A stretch of 64,000 bases of DNA, taken from NCBI RefSeq assembly GCF_037478005.1, contig NZ_CP144164.1, positions 1,860,001-1,924,000 of the forward strand, written 5' to 3'. The notes beneath the pieces are model-generated. The model was not told the DNA's origin. It saw nothing but the letters and a program-made list of their open reading frames with translations, and made no database searches. A program made the position numbers and the translations under genes. Each line of letters starts with the position of its first letter. Position 1 is the first letter of the stretch. Source of the DNA: Alteromonas sp. M12 (GTDB taxonomy: Bacteria > Pseudomonadota > Gammaproteobacteria > Enterobacterales > Alteromonadaceae). Shown here one piece after another: positions 10,145 through 19,132 of this stretch.

Positions 10145-10262
10145 CGTCAACGCTATTTTCATCAAACGTTGACGCTATGTTTATTAAGTGCTTAGGCTAT
10201 TTGTTGCCAAGCGCTGACGCTACTTTTACCAAGCGCTGACGCTACTTTTACCAAGCGCTGAC
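10145..10262. repeat. 22-bp tandem repeat overlapping the 3' end of the SDR gene
   Basis: About 5.3 units of a 22-bp sequence lie head to tail. The two units at 10212-10233 and 10234-10255 are identical (CGCTGACGCTACTTTTACCA plus AG). Those at 10145, 10167 and 10189 are progressively decayed, and one is 23 bp. The partial unit from 10256 lies inside the SDR coding end, so the array seems to have grown out of the last codons and stop of that gene. Confidence 0.9.
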
Positions 10263-11015
10263 GGCACCATCAATCGCGATGGTTTGACCGCTCATATATG
10301 AGTTTCCAGGAGATAAAATCAGTATCATAGTGTTGACTATTTCCTGAGGTTGGCCCAATCGTCGCATCGGTGATCCTTGTGCTAAGCGTTGTTGATTTTC
10401 TGGTGAATCAAAACCGTCTAACGCTAAGATATTGGTCGGACTATAAAAAGGGCAGATAGCGTTTGCGCGTATGCCCTTTTTGGCATATTCCACCGCAGCA
10501 GTGCGAGTTAGACCTACCACCGCATGTTTGGCAGCTGCATAAGCTGCTCCTTTTGGAGCACCACCGATTCCGGCCATTGAACTTAGGTTCAAAATATGAC
10601 CAGAACCTTGTTTTAACATGGCTTCAATTTGATACTTCATGCCAAACAGGACACCATTTACATTTACCGCCATTTGGCTGTCCATTGTCGCTTGATCTAT
10701 TTTATGCAGAGGCGTTAAGTGATGGGCGATTCCTGCGTTGTTGACGCCGATGTCGAGTCTGCCGAAATTTTCAATTGCAGCATCAACCATCGCCTTAACT
10801 TGATCTTCTTTGCTTACATCACAAAGCATTGATATTACTTTGTTTTCTCCCAATTTAAGGGATGAAACCGTATTCGCAAGTTCTTCACTGTTGATGTCAC
10901 TAATGACTAAGTTACAACCCCTAGCTGCCAAGCCCTGTGAAAGTAAACGACCAAATCCACTGGCAGCTCCTGTTATCATGGCCACTTGGCCGCTAAAATC
11001 GAGAAGTGAGTCCAA
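10248..11015 (-). CDS. Short-chain dehydrogenase/reductase (SDR), LvaD-like position
   Basis: A 255-residue classical SDR. The cofactor motif TGAASGFG is at residues 15-22, NNAG at 92-95, catalytic Ser near 145, and Tyr159/Lys163 in YAAAK. Such enzymes oxidise a secondary alcohol or 3-hydroxyacyl-CoA with NAD(P). It is divergent from the FadB-like gene and codirectional with the CoA ligase, with a tandem repeat between. In levulinate-type clusters an SDR works with the kinase and dehydrogenase; that link is inferred. The stop codon lies inside a 22-bp repeat array. Confidence 0.9.
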   Translation of the reverse strand: MDSLLDFSGQVAMITGAASGFGRLLSQGLAARGCNLVISDINSEELANTVSSLKLGENKVISMLCDVSKEDQVKAMVDAAIENFGRLDIGVNNAGIAHHLTPLHKIDQATMDSQMAVNVNGVLFGMKYQIEAMLKQGSGHILNLSSMAGIGGAPKGAAYAAAKHAVVGLTRTAAVEYAKKGIRANAICPFYSPTNILALDGFDSPENQQRLAQGSPMRRLGQPQEIVNTMILILSPGNSYMSGQTIAIDGAVSAW

Positions 11016-11387
11016 AAAATGTACCTTCTTTTAAAATGGTTTAAATAATATTTACAGCCCATCAAACCTTACTTCTTGGATGAAGTATCGTTGGTGTTTA
11101 ACTGCAAAAGTGAGTTGTAACCAACTAATTTTCTAAGGGATAAATAACGTTTTTGTGTTAACGGTATGTAAAGCTATGTATCTAGAAAATCAGATGCAAA
11201 ACCGAAAGTCAATATCTAAGAATTCCCTGTTTACGGGCAGTTAGCCTTATAATCAACAAAATCAACCGCTATCAGATATATCAATTTCATTTATTTGCAA
11301 TTATAAAATCAATAAATTTGGATGATTGAGTGGGCTGGCCTAGTATCAGCGTTCTAATGAATTATTAATCTTTAAATTGAGGATTTT
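11016..11387. promoter_or_regulatory. Divergent promoter region, SDR and FadB-like genes
   Basis: These 372 bp separate divergent transcription units and must hold both promoters. A short imperfect palindrome, AGTTGTAACCAACT at 11113-11126, could be an operator, but it matches no family I can name. The DNA near 11250-11330 is very AT-rich. No gene is visible. Confidence 0.45.
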
Positions 11388-13508
11388 ATGAGCACTGAAC
11401 AATCTGCTGCTGTAGTAAGTCAAAATCAAGGTGAGATTGCCTTAGTTATGATGCAAAACCCGCCTGTTAATGCATTATCGAAGTCGGTACGTGTAGGACT
11501 AATTGATGAAATAAAAAGGGCCTTGGACGATTCAAGTATCAAAGCAATTGCCATTTCCTCTCAGTTAGGATTATTTTCTGGCGGGGCAGATATCAGTGAA
11601 TTTTCCTCAGGAGACATGGAGCCGTTGTTACCGGTAGTACTGGATTTGATTGAGAATGCTAACAAGCCAATCATTGCAGTGTTAAATGGTCCAGCTTTTG
11701 GTGGTGGACTGGAAGTCGCTTTGGCCTGTCATTACAGAATTACTTTTGCAGATAATAAAATTGGCTTGCCAGAAGTTAACCTAGGAATTCTGCCTGGTGC
11801 AGGTGGTACTCAGCGTTTACCTCGTTTAGCCGGCGTGGCAAAAGCATTGGACATGATAGTTTCTGGTAAACCGGTTAAAGCATCCGCAGTGACTGGAGTT
11901 TTTGACTTAATTGTTGAGCAGCCAGCCAACTTACTAAACGAAAGTCTCGCATTTATCACTGCTCTGATTAAAGACGGTTGTTCAATTAAACGAGTGAAAG
12001 ATATTGAAATCGACCCAGCGACTGCTCCGGCAGAGTTGTTTGCTCAATATCGTCAAGGTATTGCCAAACAAGCCCGCGGATTTTTCTCTCCAGAAAGATG
12101 TATTCAAGCCGTCGAGGCCGCCGTTAGTTTGCCTTTAGAAAAAGGCCTCGAAAAAGAAGGCGAATTGTTTATGGAGTGCATGAAATCTCCACAAGCAAGA
12201 GCTCAACAGCATTTTTTCTTTGCGGAAAGAGCTGCAGGACACGTTTCTGATTTCGACAAAAACACCCCAGTTCGAGAAATTAAAAAGGTCGGTATTATTG
12301 GTGCTGGCACCATGGGTGGCGGGATCGCAATGAATTTTGCCAATGCTGGTATCCCTGTGGTTATGCTTGAACTTAAGCAAGAGGCTCTTGATAAAGGGCT
12401 AGGCGTTATTCGTCGTAACTACGAAAACTCTGCGAAAAAAGGCAAGCTCAGTCAACAAGACGTTGAAGCTCGTATGGCCTTGCTACAAGGCACCACTGAA
12501 TATGCTGGTCTAGCGGATGTTGATCTAGTAATCGAAGCTGTATTTGAAAAGATGGACGTGAAAAAGCAAGTTTTCACTCAACTTGATGCCGTGTGTAAAC
12601 CAGGTGCTATTTTGGCATCCAATACCTCTACTTTGGATGTGAATGAAATAGCCGCTTGTACATCGAGACCTGAAGACGTGATTGGTTTGCACTTTTTCAG
12701 TCCGGCAAACGTGATGAAACTGCTAGAAGTGGTTAAGGGTGAAAAAACCTCGGCTGATGTAATCAAAACGAGTATGCAATTAGCTAAGAAAATTCGCAAA
12801 GTTGCGGTATTGGTTGGCGTTTGTTTTGGTTTTGTCGGCAACCGCATGATTGAACCTTACGGACGTGAATCTAACCGAATGATGTTAGAGGGCGCTTCCC
12901 CAGAGCATGTAGATAAAGTCATTTATGATTTTGGATTGCCTATGGGGCCATTCACTATGGGCGACATGGCAGGTCTAGACATAGGTTATTTTGTTCGTCA
13001 ATCTCGACAAGAACATATTGCTCATGATCCTAGTTATGCCGTAGTAGCCGATCGTTTGGTTGAAGACGGTCGTGTAGGGTTAAAAGTGGGTAAAGGTGTT
13101 TATCTTTATGAGCAGGGTAACAGAAAGCCCATTTTGGATCCCGACGTAGCAGAAATTGCTAAACAAGAAGCTGAGCGTTTAGGCGTGGAGCAACGTCAGC
13201 ATAGTGATCAAGAAATACTTGAGAGATGTATTTTCACATTAATTAACGAAGGTGCACATATTTTGGAAGAGGGCATTGCTGCCAAATCCAGTGATATCGA
13301 CGTTATTTATGTATATGGATACGGATTCCCTGTCCATCGTGGTGGCCCAATGCAATACGCTGATGAAATTGGTTTAGATAAAGTGTATGCCGCGATGTGT
13401 AAATATCGTGATGAGTTGGGTGAATACGGGAAAGCGTGGTTTGAACCAGCGCCTTTGCTGAAAAAATTGGCTGAACAAGGCAAGCGATTTTCTGACTTCC
13501 GTAAGTAA
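11388..13508 (+). CDS. Bifunctional enoyl-CoA hydratase / 3-hydroxyacyl-CoA dehydrogenase
   Basis: A 706-residue beta-oxidation enzyme with an N-terminal crotonase domain (about 1-200) and two C-terminal 3-hydroxyacyl-CoA dehydrogenase domains (about 295-700). In the crotonase part the two catalytic Glu are near residues 109 (GGGLE) and 129 (LPE). The NAD motif GAGTMGGG is near 304-311. Domain order matches FadB and the peroxisomal multifunctional enzyme; length is near that of the latter. It heads an operon with thiolase and a second acyl-CoA dehydrogenase, so one turn of the spiral is encoded together. I do not call it fadB because a canonical fadBA pair usually exists elsewhere. Confidence 0.93.
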   Translation: MSTEQSAAVVSQNQGEIALVMMQNPPVNALSKSVRVGLIDEIKRALDDSSIKAIAISSQLGLFSGGADISEFSSGDMEPLLPVVLDLIENANKPIIAVLNGPAFGGGLEVALACHYRITFADNKIGLPEVNLGILPGAGGTQRLPRLAGVAKALDMIVSGKPVKASAVTGVFDLIVEQPANLLNESLAFITALIKDGCSIKRVKDIEIDPATAPAELFAQYRQGIAKQARGFFSPERCIQAVEAAVSLPLEKGLEKEGELFMECMKSPQARAQQHFFFAERAAGHVSDFDKNTPVREIKKVGIIGAGTMGGGIAMNFANAGIPVVMLELKQEALDKGLGVIRRNYENSAKKGKLSQQDVEARMALLQGTTEYAGLADVDLVIEAVFEKMDVKKQVFTQLDAVCKPGAILASNTSTLDVNEIAACTSRPEDVIGLHFFSPANVMKLLEVVKGEKTSADVIKTSMQLAKKIRKVAVLVGVCFGFVGNRMIEPYGRESNRMMLEGASPEHVDKVIYDFGLPMGPFTMGDMAGLDIGYFVRQSRQEHIAHDPSYAVVADRLVEDGRVGLKVGKGVYLYEQGNRKPILDPDVAEIAKQEAERLGVEQRQHSDQEILERCIFTLINEGAHILEEGIAAKSSDIDVIYVYGYGFPVHRGGPMQYADEIGLDKVYAAMCKYRDELGEYGKAWFEPAPLLKKLAEQGKRFSDFRK

Positions 13509-13545
13509 AGAACTATAAACATTGTAAAGAATTTAAGGATTGATT

Positions 13546-14727
13546 ATGAAAGAAGCAGTTATTGTTTCAACAGCACGTACACCAATTGGCAGAGCTTATC
13601 GCGGTGCCTTTAATAATCTAGAAGCGCCGAGTTTGGCTGGTCACGCAATTAGCGCAGCGGTTAAAAAAGCGGGTATTGATCCAGCAAGTGTCGATGACGT
13701 TATTTTAGGTAGTGCCCTTACTCAGGGTTCTGGTGGAATGAATATTGGTCGTTTAGGTGCCCTTGCTGGTGGCTTACCCGTTACTGTTGGTGGCATGACG
13801 TTAGATCGCCAATGTAGTTCAGGTATGTACGCTATTGCAACTGCGGCAAAACACATTATCACCGATAATGTGCCCGTTATGGTTGCCGGTGGATTGGACT
13901 CAATCAGTTTAGTTCAGAACGACAAAATGAATATGTATCGTGCGGTAGACAAAGCCTTAGTTGCCAAACACAAAGATATCTATATGCCAATGTTACAAAC
14001 CGCAGAAGTGGTTGCTAATCGTTATGGTATTGGCCGTGATGAACAAGATGAATATGCCTATCAAAGTCAAATGCGCACTGCAGCGGCACAACAAGCCGGT
14101 AAGTTTGATGATGAAATAGTGCCAGTTACAGCAACAAAAGTTGTCGTCAACAAAGAAACAAAAGAGCAGAGCCTAGAAGAGGTGACTCTGACTAAGGATG
14201 AGGGAAACCGAGCTGAGACTACCCTAGAGGGACTAAATAGCCTTAAACCGGTCATTGAAGGTGGTTGTATTACTGCGGGTAATGCTAGCCAACTATCTGA
14301 CGGTGCATCAGCCAGCGTTATGATGGACAGTAAATTAGCTGAGCAATTAAACCTTACCCCCCTTGGCGCGTATAGAGGAATTGCTGTGGCTGGTTGTGAA
14401 CCAGATGAAATGGGTATTGGTCCCGTTTTCGCTATCCCCAAACTGCTGAAGCAACATGGTTTGAAAATAGAAGATATTGGCCTTTGGGAATTGAATGAAG
14501 CATTTGCCGTGCAAGTGCTTTATTGCCAGAAAACCCTTGGCATTCCTGCTGAATTACTGAATGTAAATGGCGGCGCTGTGTCGATTGGTCACCCTTACGG
14601 AATGAGTGGCGCACGTATGGTTGGACATGCGTTGATTGAAGGTAAGCGTAGAGGTGCGAAATACGTAGTTTGCACCATGTGTATAGGCGGCGGAATGGGC
14701 GCGGCCGGCTTATTTGAAGTGTATTAA
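13546..14727 (+). CDS. Acetyl-CoA C-acyltransferase (thiolase)
   Basis: A 393-residue thiolase that cleaves 3-ketoacyl-CoA with CoA. Nucleophile Cys90 is in DRQCSSGM, the His motif [10 protein letters not shown] is near 348, and the second catalytic Cys is in CIGGGMGA near 379. The ATG at 13546 follows AAGG at 13535 and gives the usual N-terminus [15 protein letters not shown]; a TTG at 13540 is less likely. It lies 37 bp after the bifunctional enzyme, clearly in the same operon, and should act on its product in the cytoplasm. Confidence 0.93.
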   Translation: MKEAVIVSTARTPIGRAYRGAFNNLEAPSLAGHAISAAVKKAGIDPASVDDVILGSALTQGSGGMNIGRLGALAGGLPVTVGGMTLDRQCSSGMYAIATAAKHIITDNVPVMVAGGLDSISLVQNDKMNMYRAVDKALVAKHKDIYMPMLQTAEVVANRYGIGRDEQDEYAYQSQMRTAAAQQAGKFDDEIVPVTATKVVVNKETKEQSLEEVTLTKDEGNRAETTLEGLNSLKPVIEGGCITAGNASQLSDGASASVMMDSKLAEQLNLTPLGAYRGIAVAGCEPDEMGIGPVFAIPKLLKQHGLKIEDIGLWELNEAFAVQVLYCQKTLGIPAELLNVNGGAVSIGHPYGMSGARMVGHALIEGKRRGAKYVVCTMCIGGGMGAAGLFEVY

Positions 14728-14751
14728 AGAATAATAAAGGTAGTAAAAAAT

Positions 14752-16551
14752 ATGCAAAATTATAAATCTCCGGTACGTGATACCTTGTTCGTTATGAACG
14801 AACTGCTTGGTTTCGAAAAGCATTATGAAAAATTAGGTTTTGAAGATGCAAACCCTGAAATGGTCGAAGCTATTACCGCCGAAGCGGCAAAGTTTACAGA
14901 AAATGTTTTAGCACCAATTAATGCAATTGGTGATGAAGTTGGGTGTAAGTGGGAAGACGGTAATGTCACAACCCCTCCTGGTTTCAAAGAAGCATACAAA
15001 ACCTATTGCGAGGGTGGTTGGCCTTCGATGACCCACCCAGTGGAATACGGTGGTCAAGCATTACCGTACTCATTGGCCTCAGCTATTGCTGAGTGGACAT
15101 CTGGTGCAAACCATTCGTGGGCTATGTATCCTGGCTTGAGTCAGGGGTGTATCGCTACAATTACTAGTCACGGTACCGACGAACAGAAACAAACTTTCTT
15201 GCCACCTCTTATTGAAGGTCGTTGGACAGGGACTATGTGTTTGACTGAGTCCCATTGTGGTTCAGATTTGGGGATGTTGAAAACCAAAGCTGTACCAAAT
15301 GATGATGGTACTTATAGCCTGACTGGAACTAAAATATTTATTTCTGCCGGTGAGCATGATTTTTCTGAAAACATTGTGCATATCGTTCTAGCCCGTTTAC
15401 CAGATGCGCCTGCAGGAACGAAAGGTATTTCTCTTTTCGTTGTGCCTAAGTTCAACGTAAATGAGCAAAGTGAAGTTCTTGACCGCAATAACGTTGCATG
15501 TGGTTCTATTGAACACAAAATGGGGATCAAAGCCAGTGCCACTTGTGTTATCAACTTTGATAACGCTAAGGGATATCTAATTGGTCCTCCAAACCGCGGT
15601 TTGAACTGCATGTTCACCTTTATGAACACCGCTAGAATCGGTACTGGTTTGGAAGGTCTAGCTGGCACCGAAGCTGCGTTCCAAGGTGCATTAGCCTACG
15701 CCAAAGATAGATTGCAGTTCCGTTCTACAAAAGGTCCAGTTAATCCAGAAGGTCCTGCAGATCCAATTATCGTTCATCCAGATGTTCGTCGTATGTTGTT
15801 GACCCAAAAAGCCTTTGCTGAGGGCAATCGCGCTCTGGCAATTTACTGTATGCAAATGGTGGATATCACTCTATACAGTGAAAATGAAGAAGAAAAACAA
15901 GTAGCTGAAGCTAAGCTTGCTTTATTAACACCGATTGTTAAGGCTTTCTTAACGGAAACCGCTCAAGAGACAACCAGTTATGGTATGCAAGTATATGGCG
16001 GACACGGATTCATCAAAGAGTGGGGAATGGAGCAACTAGCCCGTGATACTCGAATCTGTACTATGTATGAAGGAACGACCGGTATTCAAGCTATCGATTT
16101 GTTGGGGCGTAAAATTCTTGGTTCCAATGGCGAATTGCTGAAAACCTTTATTAAGGAAGTTCAAGAATATTGCTTGAGTGTAAGAGATAAATCACAATTT
16201 AATGCTTGGTCTAATGCAATTGAATCACACATTGATGAGTGGTCTCAAATGACTCAGGAAATAGCCAAACGTGCAGCCGGAAATCCTGATGAAGTGGGCG
16301 CAGCGTCTGTGGACTACTTAATGTATTCTGGCTACATTATTGTTGGCTACCTATGGCTTAAAATGGCTGTCGTTGCCCAGCAAAAGTTAGATGAAGGAAC
16401 TTCAGAAGTTGCGTTCTACGAAGCAAAACTGAAAACTGCTGGTTTCTACTTTGCTCGATTACTTTCACGCACGCGTTCTCATGCTTCGGCAATAGAAACC
16501 GGCTCTGAAAACTTAATGAGCATGCCAGTTGATTATTTCATGATTGACTAA
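14752..16551 (+). CDS. Acyl-CoA dehydrogenase, long form with C-terminal extension
   Basis: A 599-residue acyl-CoA dehydrogenase. FAD-domain segment CLTESHCGSDLG lies near residues 163-174 and the catalytic Glu in MYEGTTGIQ near 437. A 130-residue C-terminal extension (acetyl-CoA dehydrogenase C-terminal-like) follows. This architecture is common in marine gammaproteobacteria and often sits with thiolase and FadB-like genes, as here (24 bp after the thiolase). It should do the first step of the same spiral. A strong terminator follows at 16591. Confidence 0.92.
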   Translation: MQNYKSPVRDTLFVMNELLGFEKHYEKLGFEDANPEMVEAITAEAAKFTENVLAPINAIGDEVGCKWEDGNVTTPPGFKEAYKTYCEGGWPSMTHPVEYGGQALPYSLASAIAEWTSGANHSWAMYPGLSQGCIATITSHGTDEQKQTFLPPLIEGRWTGTMCLTESHCGSDLGMLKTKAVPNDDGTYSLTGTKIFISAGEHDFSENIVHIVLARLPDAPAGTKGISLFVVPKFNVNEQSEVLDRNNVACGSIEHKMGIKASATCVINFDNAKGYLIGPPNRGLNCMFTFMNTARIGTGLEGLAGTEAAFQGALAYAKDRLQFRSTKGPVNPEGPADPIIVHPDVRRMLLTQKAFAEGNRALAIYCMQMVDITLYSENEEEKQVAEAKLALLTPIVKAFLTETAQETTSYGMQVYGGHGFIKEWGMEQLARDTRICTMYEGTTGIQAIDLLGRKILGSNGELLKTFIKEVQEYCLSVRDKSQFNAWSNAIESHIDEWSQMTQEIAKRAAGNPDEVGAASVDYLMYSGYIIVGYLWLKMAVVAQQKLDEGTSEVAFYEAKLKTAGFYFARLLSRTRSHASAIETGSENLMSMPVDYFMID

Positions 16552-16590
16552 TAGTAAACTTGGTTAGACTACACAGGTTTATGTTTGATA

Positions 16591-16620
16591 AAAGCGGATG
16601 ATATTTCATCCGCTTTTTTA
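16591..16620 (+). terminator. Rho-independent terminator of the beta-oxidation operon
   Basis: Stem AAAGCGGATGA pairs with TCATCCGCTTT over a 5-nt loop and runs into a T-tract. It lies 40 bp after the dehydrogenase stop. Confidence 0.85.
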
Positions 16621-16655
16621 TTTACTCTGAACTAAGCAAAATTTTGGATACGTCT

Positions 16656-17555
16656 ATGCAAAGTAAACTCGCCCAAATTGATGACTGCTACATTCATTAT
16701 GTAGAAATGTGTGATTGTGACGCTCCCAAGGGAACTCTGATATTTTTACACGGTTTTCCAGAAAATTGGCGAACCTGGCGAAATCAAATAACCCACTTCT
16801 GTAAACACTACCGAGTGATTGCCCCTGATCTTCCGGGTTATAATCAATCATCTAAGCCAAACGATATAGAATTTTATCAAGTTACTAATTTAGTCGAAGT
16901 GTTGAGTAGGTTTGTAACTTTTGTTGCTGCAGGACAGCCTGTTTCACTTATTGCCCACGATTGGGGTGGGGCAATCGCCTGGCCACTTGTGGCTTTTCAT
17001 GCAGATTTGTTTTCCAGTTTAGTGATTTTAAACGCAGCTCACCCGAGCACTTTTACCCGTGAAATGATAAGTAATCAAGTGCAACGAGAAAAAAGCGGCT
17101 ACATACATCAACTTATTGCATCTGATGCGATTGAAAAAGTATCAGAAGATGATTTTCGCTTTTTAAAAGATATGTTCTTGGATGAAAATGGTAATTCTGC
17201 TTTGACCCCTGCAGAAATATTGGAATACCAACAAAGTTGGCAAATCTCTGGGGTTTTAGATGCAATGTTAAATTACTATCGAGTCATGCCTCAGTTAGCA
17301 CCAGTTAATACTAATGGGCATGCTTCTGGGCCTGTTAAAGATACACAAAAGATGAAGATCCCTAATATAAGAATCAATGTACCAACATTAGTGCTGTGGG
17401 GGATTCGTGATTTAGCGTTTGTTCCTGAGATATTAAATGGTTTAGATGATTATGTGCCCAATCTAAAAGTGGTTAGGTTTGAGAATGCAAATCACTGGTT
17501 GCATCACCAATATCCTCAACAGGTAAATGAGCAAATTGAACGTTTTTTAGGTTAG
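16656..17555 (+). CDS. Alpha/beta hydrolase, epoxide hydrolase-like
   Basis: A 299-residue cytoplasmic hydrolase. The oxyanion motif is HGFPENW near residues 31-37. Nucleophile elbow AHDWGG has Asp rather than Ser, the charge-relay Asp is in WGIRD and the His in NANHWLHH. An Asp nucleophile with a tryptophan-rich cap fits soluble epoxide hydrolases, or haloacid/haloalkane dehalogenases. Its ATG is at 16656; a TTG 12 bp earlier is unlikely. It follows the beta-oxidation operon but is separated by a terminator, so it probably has its own promoter. Confidence 0.85.
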   Translation: MQSKLAQIDDCYIHYVEMCDCDAPKGTLIFLHGFPENWRTWRNQITHFCKHYRVIAPDLPGYNQSSKPNDIEFYQVTNLVEVLSRFVTFVAAGQPVSLIAHDWGGAIAWPLVAFHADLFSSLVILNAAHPSTFTREMISNQVQREKSGYIHQLIASDAIEKVSEDDFRFLKDMFLDENGNSALTPAEILEYQQSWQISGVLDAMLNYYRVMPQLAPVNTNGHASGPVKDTQKMKIPNIRINVPTLVLWGIRDLAFVPEILNGLDDYVPNLKVVRFENANHWLHHQYPQQVNEQIERFLG

Positions 17556-17632
17556 TCAGCCTTGGGCTATAGACGCTATTACTAGTATGTAACGTTGTTT
17601 ATCAATATTCATATTTTGTTTGATTAAACGAA

Positions 17633-17656
17633 AAACAGCCTCAAAAGAGGCTGTTT
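17633..17656. terminator. Bidirectional terminator between hydrolase and DUF3718 gene
   Basis: Perfect 10-bp stem AAACAGCCTC / GAGGCTGTTT with an AAAA loop, flanked by A and T tracts on both sides. It can end the hydrolase gene from the left and the DUF3718-like gene from the right. The same element is duplicated at 18423. Confidence 0.8.
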
Positions 17657-17722
17657 CCCGAGGACGTAGGCAGCGCCCTGCCTACTTACCATGTTGAACT
17701 GGTTCAGTTCTAAGTAAAGTCC

Positions 17723-18118
17723 TTAGATGCGATCTTTAATCACCGCTGAGATAGGAGAAGCATCTAAGCCATTCTCTGCTATCCATGCTTGCAATGTTTT
17801 TCCATCACTCTCTGGAGAGGTTAGGTCTGACTTTGGCATTTTTTTCACCATAAGCGTACCCGTTTCAATGGCGTCACTTAACATTGCTGTGCGGATTAGG
17901 CTGTTTCCGTCGCAGGATACACCTGTGTAATAGTCTTTTAATTTTAATCTGTAGTCAGATTGTACTTTTTTCATCTTCTTGCGAAGCTCACCTTTGTCAT
18001 CAGTTTTCACGATGGTGCAAATATTTTGCAAAGCATCATTAATATCTGCTTGGGCTGTACCCGTAAGTAACAAAGAAGTGGCTGCGATGGCGATAGAAGT
18101 TTTAACAATTTTCAACAT
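17723..18118 (-). CDS. DUF3718-like secreted small protein, tandem copy 1
   Basis: A 131-residue protein with signal peptide (cleavage after TAQA near residue 24). The mature part is about 107 residues and rich in Lys, with NICTIVKTDD, DYRLKLKDYY, CDGNSLIRTAMLSDA and a C-terminal ISAVIKDRI. It resembles DUF3718, of unknown function. Likely periplasmic. It is nearly identical to the copy at 18515, differing at only a few residues, so the pair arose by recent tandem duplication. Both copies keep intact frames, which argues for use of both. Confidence 0.82.
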   Translation of the reverse strand: MLKIVKTSIAIAATSLLLTGTAQADINDALQNICTIVKTDDKGELRKKMKKVQSDYRLKLKDYYTGVSCDGNSLIRTAMLSDAIETGTLMVKKMPKSDLTSPESDGKTLQAWIAENGLDASPISAVIKDRI

Positions 18119-18422
18119 GGTTAAATTCCTCAGTAGTTAAAATTTTTGGTTCACGTTTTGACGGGATTAATTAAAAACGATTTCACGGCACATTAAAATC
18201 TGCGCCTTGATACTTAGGTATTTGAAGCTATACCATAAAGTAGGTGAGATTGCCTAAAATACTGATATATATGATTAATATTTAATTTTAAAAGTCTGTG
18301 AAAACGCATTTTTACTTTTTTGAGGTGTGTATATCTAGCGAAAATTATTTCGATCTTCAGACGGCAATAACTTGAGTTTTGGATTAAAAATTTGAGCTTA
18401 ATAAATCCGTTACTAATAACGA
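18119..18422. other. AT-rich spacer between the DUF3718 tandem copies
   Basis: About 300 bp holding the promoter of copy 1. The region after each start codon shares features such as TTAAATTCCTCAGTA, which contains the reverse of the ribosome site. No gene is seen; a small open frame here has no supporting features. Confidence 0.5.
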
Positions 18423-18448
18423 AAAACAGCCTCAAATGAGGCTGTTTT
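18423..18448. terminator. Duplicate terminator downstream of DUF3718 copy 2
   Basis: Stem AAAACAGCCTCA / TGAGGCTGTTTT, the duplicated version of the element at 17633. It ends the minus-strand gene at 18515. Confidence 0.75.
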
Positions 18449-18514
18449 CCGAGGATGTAGACAGCGCACGTCTACTTACCATGTTGAACTGGTTTAGTTC
18501 TTTATAAAAAGTCT

Positions 18515-18910
18515 TTAGATGCGATCTTTGATCACGGCAGAAATAGGTGAGGCATCTAAGCCATTTTCTGCTATCCAAGCTTGTAATGTTTTACCGTCCT
18601 TTTCAGGAGTAGTTAAATCAGATTTTGGCATTTTTTTAACCATTAATGTGCCCGTTTCAACAGCATCACTTAACATGGCTGTGCGTATTAGACTGTTCCC
18701 GCCACAGGACACACCGGCGTAATAATCTTTTAATTTTAGTCTGTAATCTGACTGCACTTTTTTCATCTTCTTACGAAGCTCACCCTTATCATCGGTTTTT
18801 ACAATAGTGCAAATGTTCTGCAAAGCATCGTTAATATCTGCTTGGGCGGTTCCCGTTAATATTAAAGACGTGGCTGCGATGGCGATAGAAGTTTTAACAA
18901 TTTTCAACAT
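18515..18910 (-). CDS. DUF3718-like secreted small protein, tandem copy 2
   Basis: A 131-residue paralogue of the gene at 17723, with the same signal peptide, the same conserved Cys pair and the same C-terminal ISAVIKDRI. Differences are conservative apart from CGGN for CDGN near residue 70. The gene sits between copy 1 and the LysR regulator, each with its own leader and terminator, so the copies are probably transcribed separately. Function unknown; a periplasmic place is inferred from the signal peptide. Confidence 0.82.
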   Translation of the reverse strand: MLKIVKTSIAIAATSLILTGTAQADINDALQNICTIVKTDDKGELRKKMKKVQSDYRLKLKDYYAGVSCGGNSLIRTAMLSDAVETGTLMVKKMPKSDLTTPEKDGKTLQAWIAENGLDASPISAVIKDRI

Positions 18911-19132
18911 GGCTAAATTCCTCAGTAAATAAAATTAATTGTTGTGTCTGCGTTTGACGGGGTTGATTAAACGCGGGTTTTACACCAGTTAAAATCTAAC
19001 TGTTGATACTAAGGTATAGAGCCTTATACATTGCCAATGATAAGGGATGTCACGAGAATATGCGGGGAAATCCCAAATTTAACAATCCAACTCCCGTAGT
19101 TTTTAGGGAGTTGGAATCTAGTCAAGTGTGTA

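Larger units (their letters stand above)
17629..18912. repeat. Tandem duplication of about 0.5 kb (DUF3718 gene plus terminator)
   Basis: The unit from the terminator through the coding region (17633-18118) recurs at 18423-18910. The shared non-coding part includes the terminator stem and a block containing CTTACCATGTTGAACTGG downstream of each stop. The spacer 18119-18422 is AT-rich and not shared in full. Confidence 0.85.

Noticed and set aside
11113..11126. Palindrome as a FadR or PsrA operator of the beta-oxidation genes
   Set aside because: The match to either consensus is poor; only noted as a possible operator of unknown type.
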